Assembly (NCBI GenBank): GCA_937129145.1
Contig: CAKZMU010000095.1
Coordinates: 1 to 32,298, forward strand
Length of the DNA stretch: 32,298 nucleotides
From: an uncultured Lacinutrix sp.
GTDB taxonomy: Bacteria > Bacteroidota > Bacteroidia > Flavobacteriales > Flavobacteriaceae
Direction of reading: 5' to 3'
Notes under the pieces: generated by a model
Told to the model about the DNA's origin: nothing
The model's database searches: none
Seen by the model: only the letters and a program-made list of their open reading frames with translations
Part shown: positions 30,920-32,298 of the stretch, piece after piece
How the letters are laid out: each line of letters starts with the position of its first letter
How positions within the stretch are numbered: the stretch's first letter is position 1
Made by a program: the position numbers and the translations under genes

Positions 30920-32298
30920 TTAACGTTTACCGAACATTCTTCCCCTGCTGTTCGCGAACATGGAGTGTGATTTTTTCTTATTCTTTTTTCTTTCTTTATG
31001 GTATTCCTCCGATTTAGGCTCCTCCATGAACGTTATATAGTTTGCAGTAAAATAATGGTCTTGTACAAGGGCATGACCGAAGGCCACTATCCTATCGAAG
31101 TTTCCTTTTTCATTATATTTTATTATTTCTTCCAGCAGTCCTATATCGTTTATGAGTTCTATGCCCAATATTTCTTCTACTGTTCCATCTTCTTTATATA
31201 TTTTGTGTTTTTGGTTGCAGTATTTAACTACCGCCCCTATTACTGTTTTTTTATTGGCGGTAGGGGAGAGCCCAAATTGTCTGTTTCCGTTGGACTGTAC
31301 CGTGATATCTCCAGACATATTGAAAGTTTTCTGCAAGTACTGCTCGACAATAACTTTTTCGGTATCAAGATATTCTTTGAAACCGATATCTTCGTTCTCC
31401 ATTAAACAGATTGCATTATATCCGTCCAGGACCATCTTGATTTCCCTCCAAAAAGTTTTATGGGGATATGGTCTTGTTGTTAGGGATGCTGCTATTTTGT
31501 AACCGAACCTGTCATTTATAAGTTGTCTTTTGAAAATATATAAAGAGCCCAAGGAATCCCCGTCGGAGGTTTCTTGTTTATAGTCATCCAGTCCCGCTAC
31601 ATAAAGTCCGTAAGGTGGTTTTTCCACAGGTAGTTCTTCGAACATGAGTATAGGACACTTAATATTTCCTCCGTTATGGGGAAAACTAGGGAGCTCTTTT
31701 GAGGATAAATCGTATTCTATCCTGTCTTTGACTTCAAAAAAATCAACTTGTTTACCTATATTGCCCTCTTCCCTTATTTTATTTCTGTGTCTTTTTGCTT
31801 CCTCTACTGGGAAAGGGTTCATGTTACCCGATTGGAATATCTCTTCTGGGTCTATTGGGTAGTATACTATTTCTTTTACGTAGGATTTTCTATTTTTAAG
31901 TTTTTTCTTTCTGTCGGCCTCTATTATTTTATTGCAAGTTGCCCAATTCGTTACGTTTATTTTTATTTTATCTAATCCTTCACTTTTTTCTTTGCCTAGG
32001 TATTCCCATAAAGGTATTTGGATTTTTACCATCCCATCTTTTGCTGACATCTGTGCTGGGGCAAAAGTTCCGAATTTTTGTCTTCGCCATGTAATATCTT
32101 CTTTGGGGATGTTTCTTTCCAATTTGTCCCAGTTCATTGGAAGTATATCATTATTTTCAGGGTCGGCCAGAACTGTAAGGGCATCCGCGCTTAATTCTTC
32201 GTTCCCACCTGTACCAGAAAGAAGAGGGATACAACGTTTTCCGTAAGGAGAATCAAAAGAAGGTTTAGCGGCATCCAACTGTTCTATAAAAGGAGCTT
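30920..32298 (-). CDS. Terminase large subunit, C-terminal part with nuclease domain, cut by window edge
   Basis: The reading frame is open to the end of the window (upstream codons read APFIEQLDAAKP), so the gene begins outside it and the ATPase motifs are not in view. Counting from the TTG at 32278, the RNase H-like nuclease domain starts at GLYVAGLDDYKQE, with the first metal-binding Asp at about 231. A second acidic site lies in AICLMENEDIG and a third in FDRIVAFGHALVQ, the usual spacing for terminase nucleases. The VAGLDDYKQ sequence is typical of crAss-like terminases. The C-terminal tail is basic (YHKERKKNKKKSHSMFANSR). It cuts concatemeric DNA and drives it through the portal encoded next, 63 bases downstream. 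Confidence 0.87.
   Translation of the reverse strand, partial: APFIEQLDAAKPSFDSPYGKRCIPLLSGTGGNEELSADALTVLADPENNDILPMNWDKLERNIPKEDITWRRQKFGTFAPAQMSAKDGMVKIQIPLWEYLGKEKSEGLDKIKINVTNWATCNKIIEADRKKKLKNRKSYVKEIVYYPIDPEEIFQSGNMNPFPVEEAKRHRNKIREEGNIGKQVDFFEVKDRIEYDLSSKELPSFPHNGGNIKCPILMFEELPVEKPPYGLYVAGLDDYKQETSDGDSLGSLYIFKRQLINDRFGYKIAASLTTRPYPHKTFWREIKMVLDGYNAICLMENEDIGFKEYLDTEKVIVEQYLQKTFNMSGDITVQSNGNRQFGLSPTANKKTVIGAVVKYCNQKHKIYKEDGTVEEILGIELINDIGLLEEIIKYNEKGNFDRIVAFGHALVQDHYFTANYITFMEEPKSEEYHKERKKNKKKSHSMFANSRGRMFGKR

Noticed and set aside
930..32246. Many plus-strand open frames of 60 to 190 codons
   Set aside because: All lie opposite well-supported minus-strand genes, have biased or hydrophobic low-complexity translations, and show no domain motifs or start contexts.
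1..32298. tRNA genes, CRISPR arrays, insertion sequences, integrase or attachment sites
   Set aside because: None was seen: no cloverleaf-like stretches outside genes, no spaced identical repeats, no transposase or integrase motifs.

Overview
The window is part of a tailed-phage genome. It looks like a crAss-like podovirus (order Crassvirales) infecting a bacterium of the phylum Bacteroidota, plausibly a marine flavobacterium and most like the Cellulophaga phi14:2 group. The evidence is the set and order of genes: the nuclease half of a large terminase, a very long portal protein, an acidic probable scaffold, a crAss-type major capsid protein, ring/adaptor proteins, an IHF/HU-fold protein, a P22 gp4-like tail stabilisation protein and the start of a very large tail protein. 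The DNA is AT-rich, start codons follow A-rich stretches rather than Shine-Dalgarno sequences, and promoters carry a Bacteroidota-type TAnnTTTG element. No similarity search was run; family names rest on recognised motifs and gene order. All genes are on the minus strand, so transcription runs from high to low coordinates.

Head module (32298 to 20158, in transcription order): terminase C-terminal part, portal, probable scaffold, major capsid protein, a free-standing GIY-YIG homing endonuclease inserted after the capsid terminator, a 326-aa structural protein, a ring/adaptor protein, and a 652-aa virion protein that ends at a strong terminator.

Lysis module (20081 to 17034): a PAS-domain gene whose reading frame is broken at a run of nine A, a single-span holin-like protein, an endolysin with an NFH/GWSSGC active-site pattern, an HNH homing endonuclease whose C-terminus is a second copy of the endolysin C-terminus, and a membrane-anchored spanin-like protein.

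Host-recognition module (17028 to 2882): a 173-aa structural protein, three small fibre or adaptor proteins, and eight larger or accessory fibre proteins. These include two right-handed beta-helix proteins, one alginate-lyase-like (alpha/alpha) toroid protein and two carbohydrate-binding-like domains. The set looks like an exopolysaccharide-degrading adsorption apparatus. It ends at a terminator directly joined to a promoter for the tail module (2770 to 1): ring protein, IHF-fold protein, tail stabilisation protein and the start of the large tail protein.

The main unexpected observations are: (i) a PAS sensor domain at the head of the lysis genes, apparently requiring +1 recoding or RNA slippage; (ii) a homing endonuclease that appears to have entered the endolysin gene while supplying a replacement 3' end; (iii) a 13-base element, TTTTAGAAACTTT, at a fixed 20-base distance from a -7 element in front of four structural transcription units; and (iv) a C-terminal peptide tag shared by two unrelated depolymerase folds.
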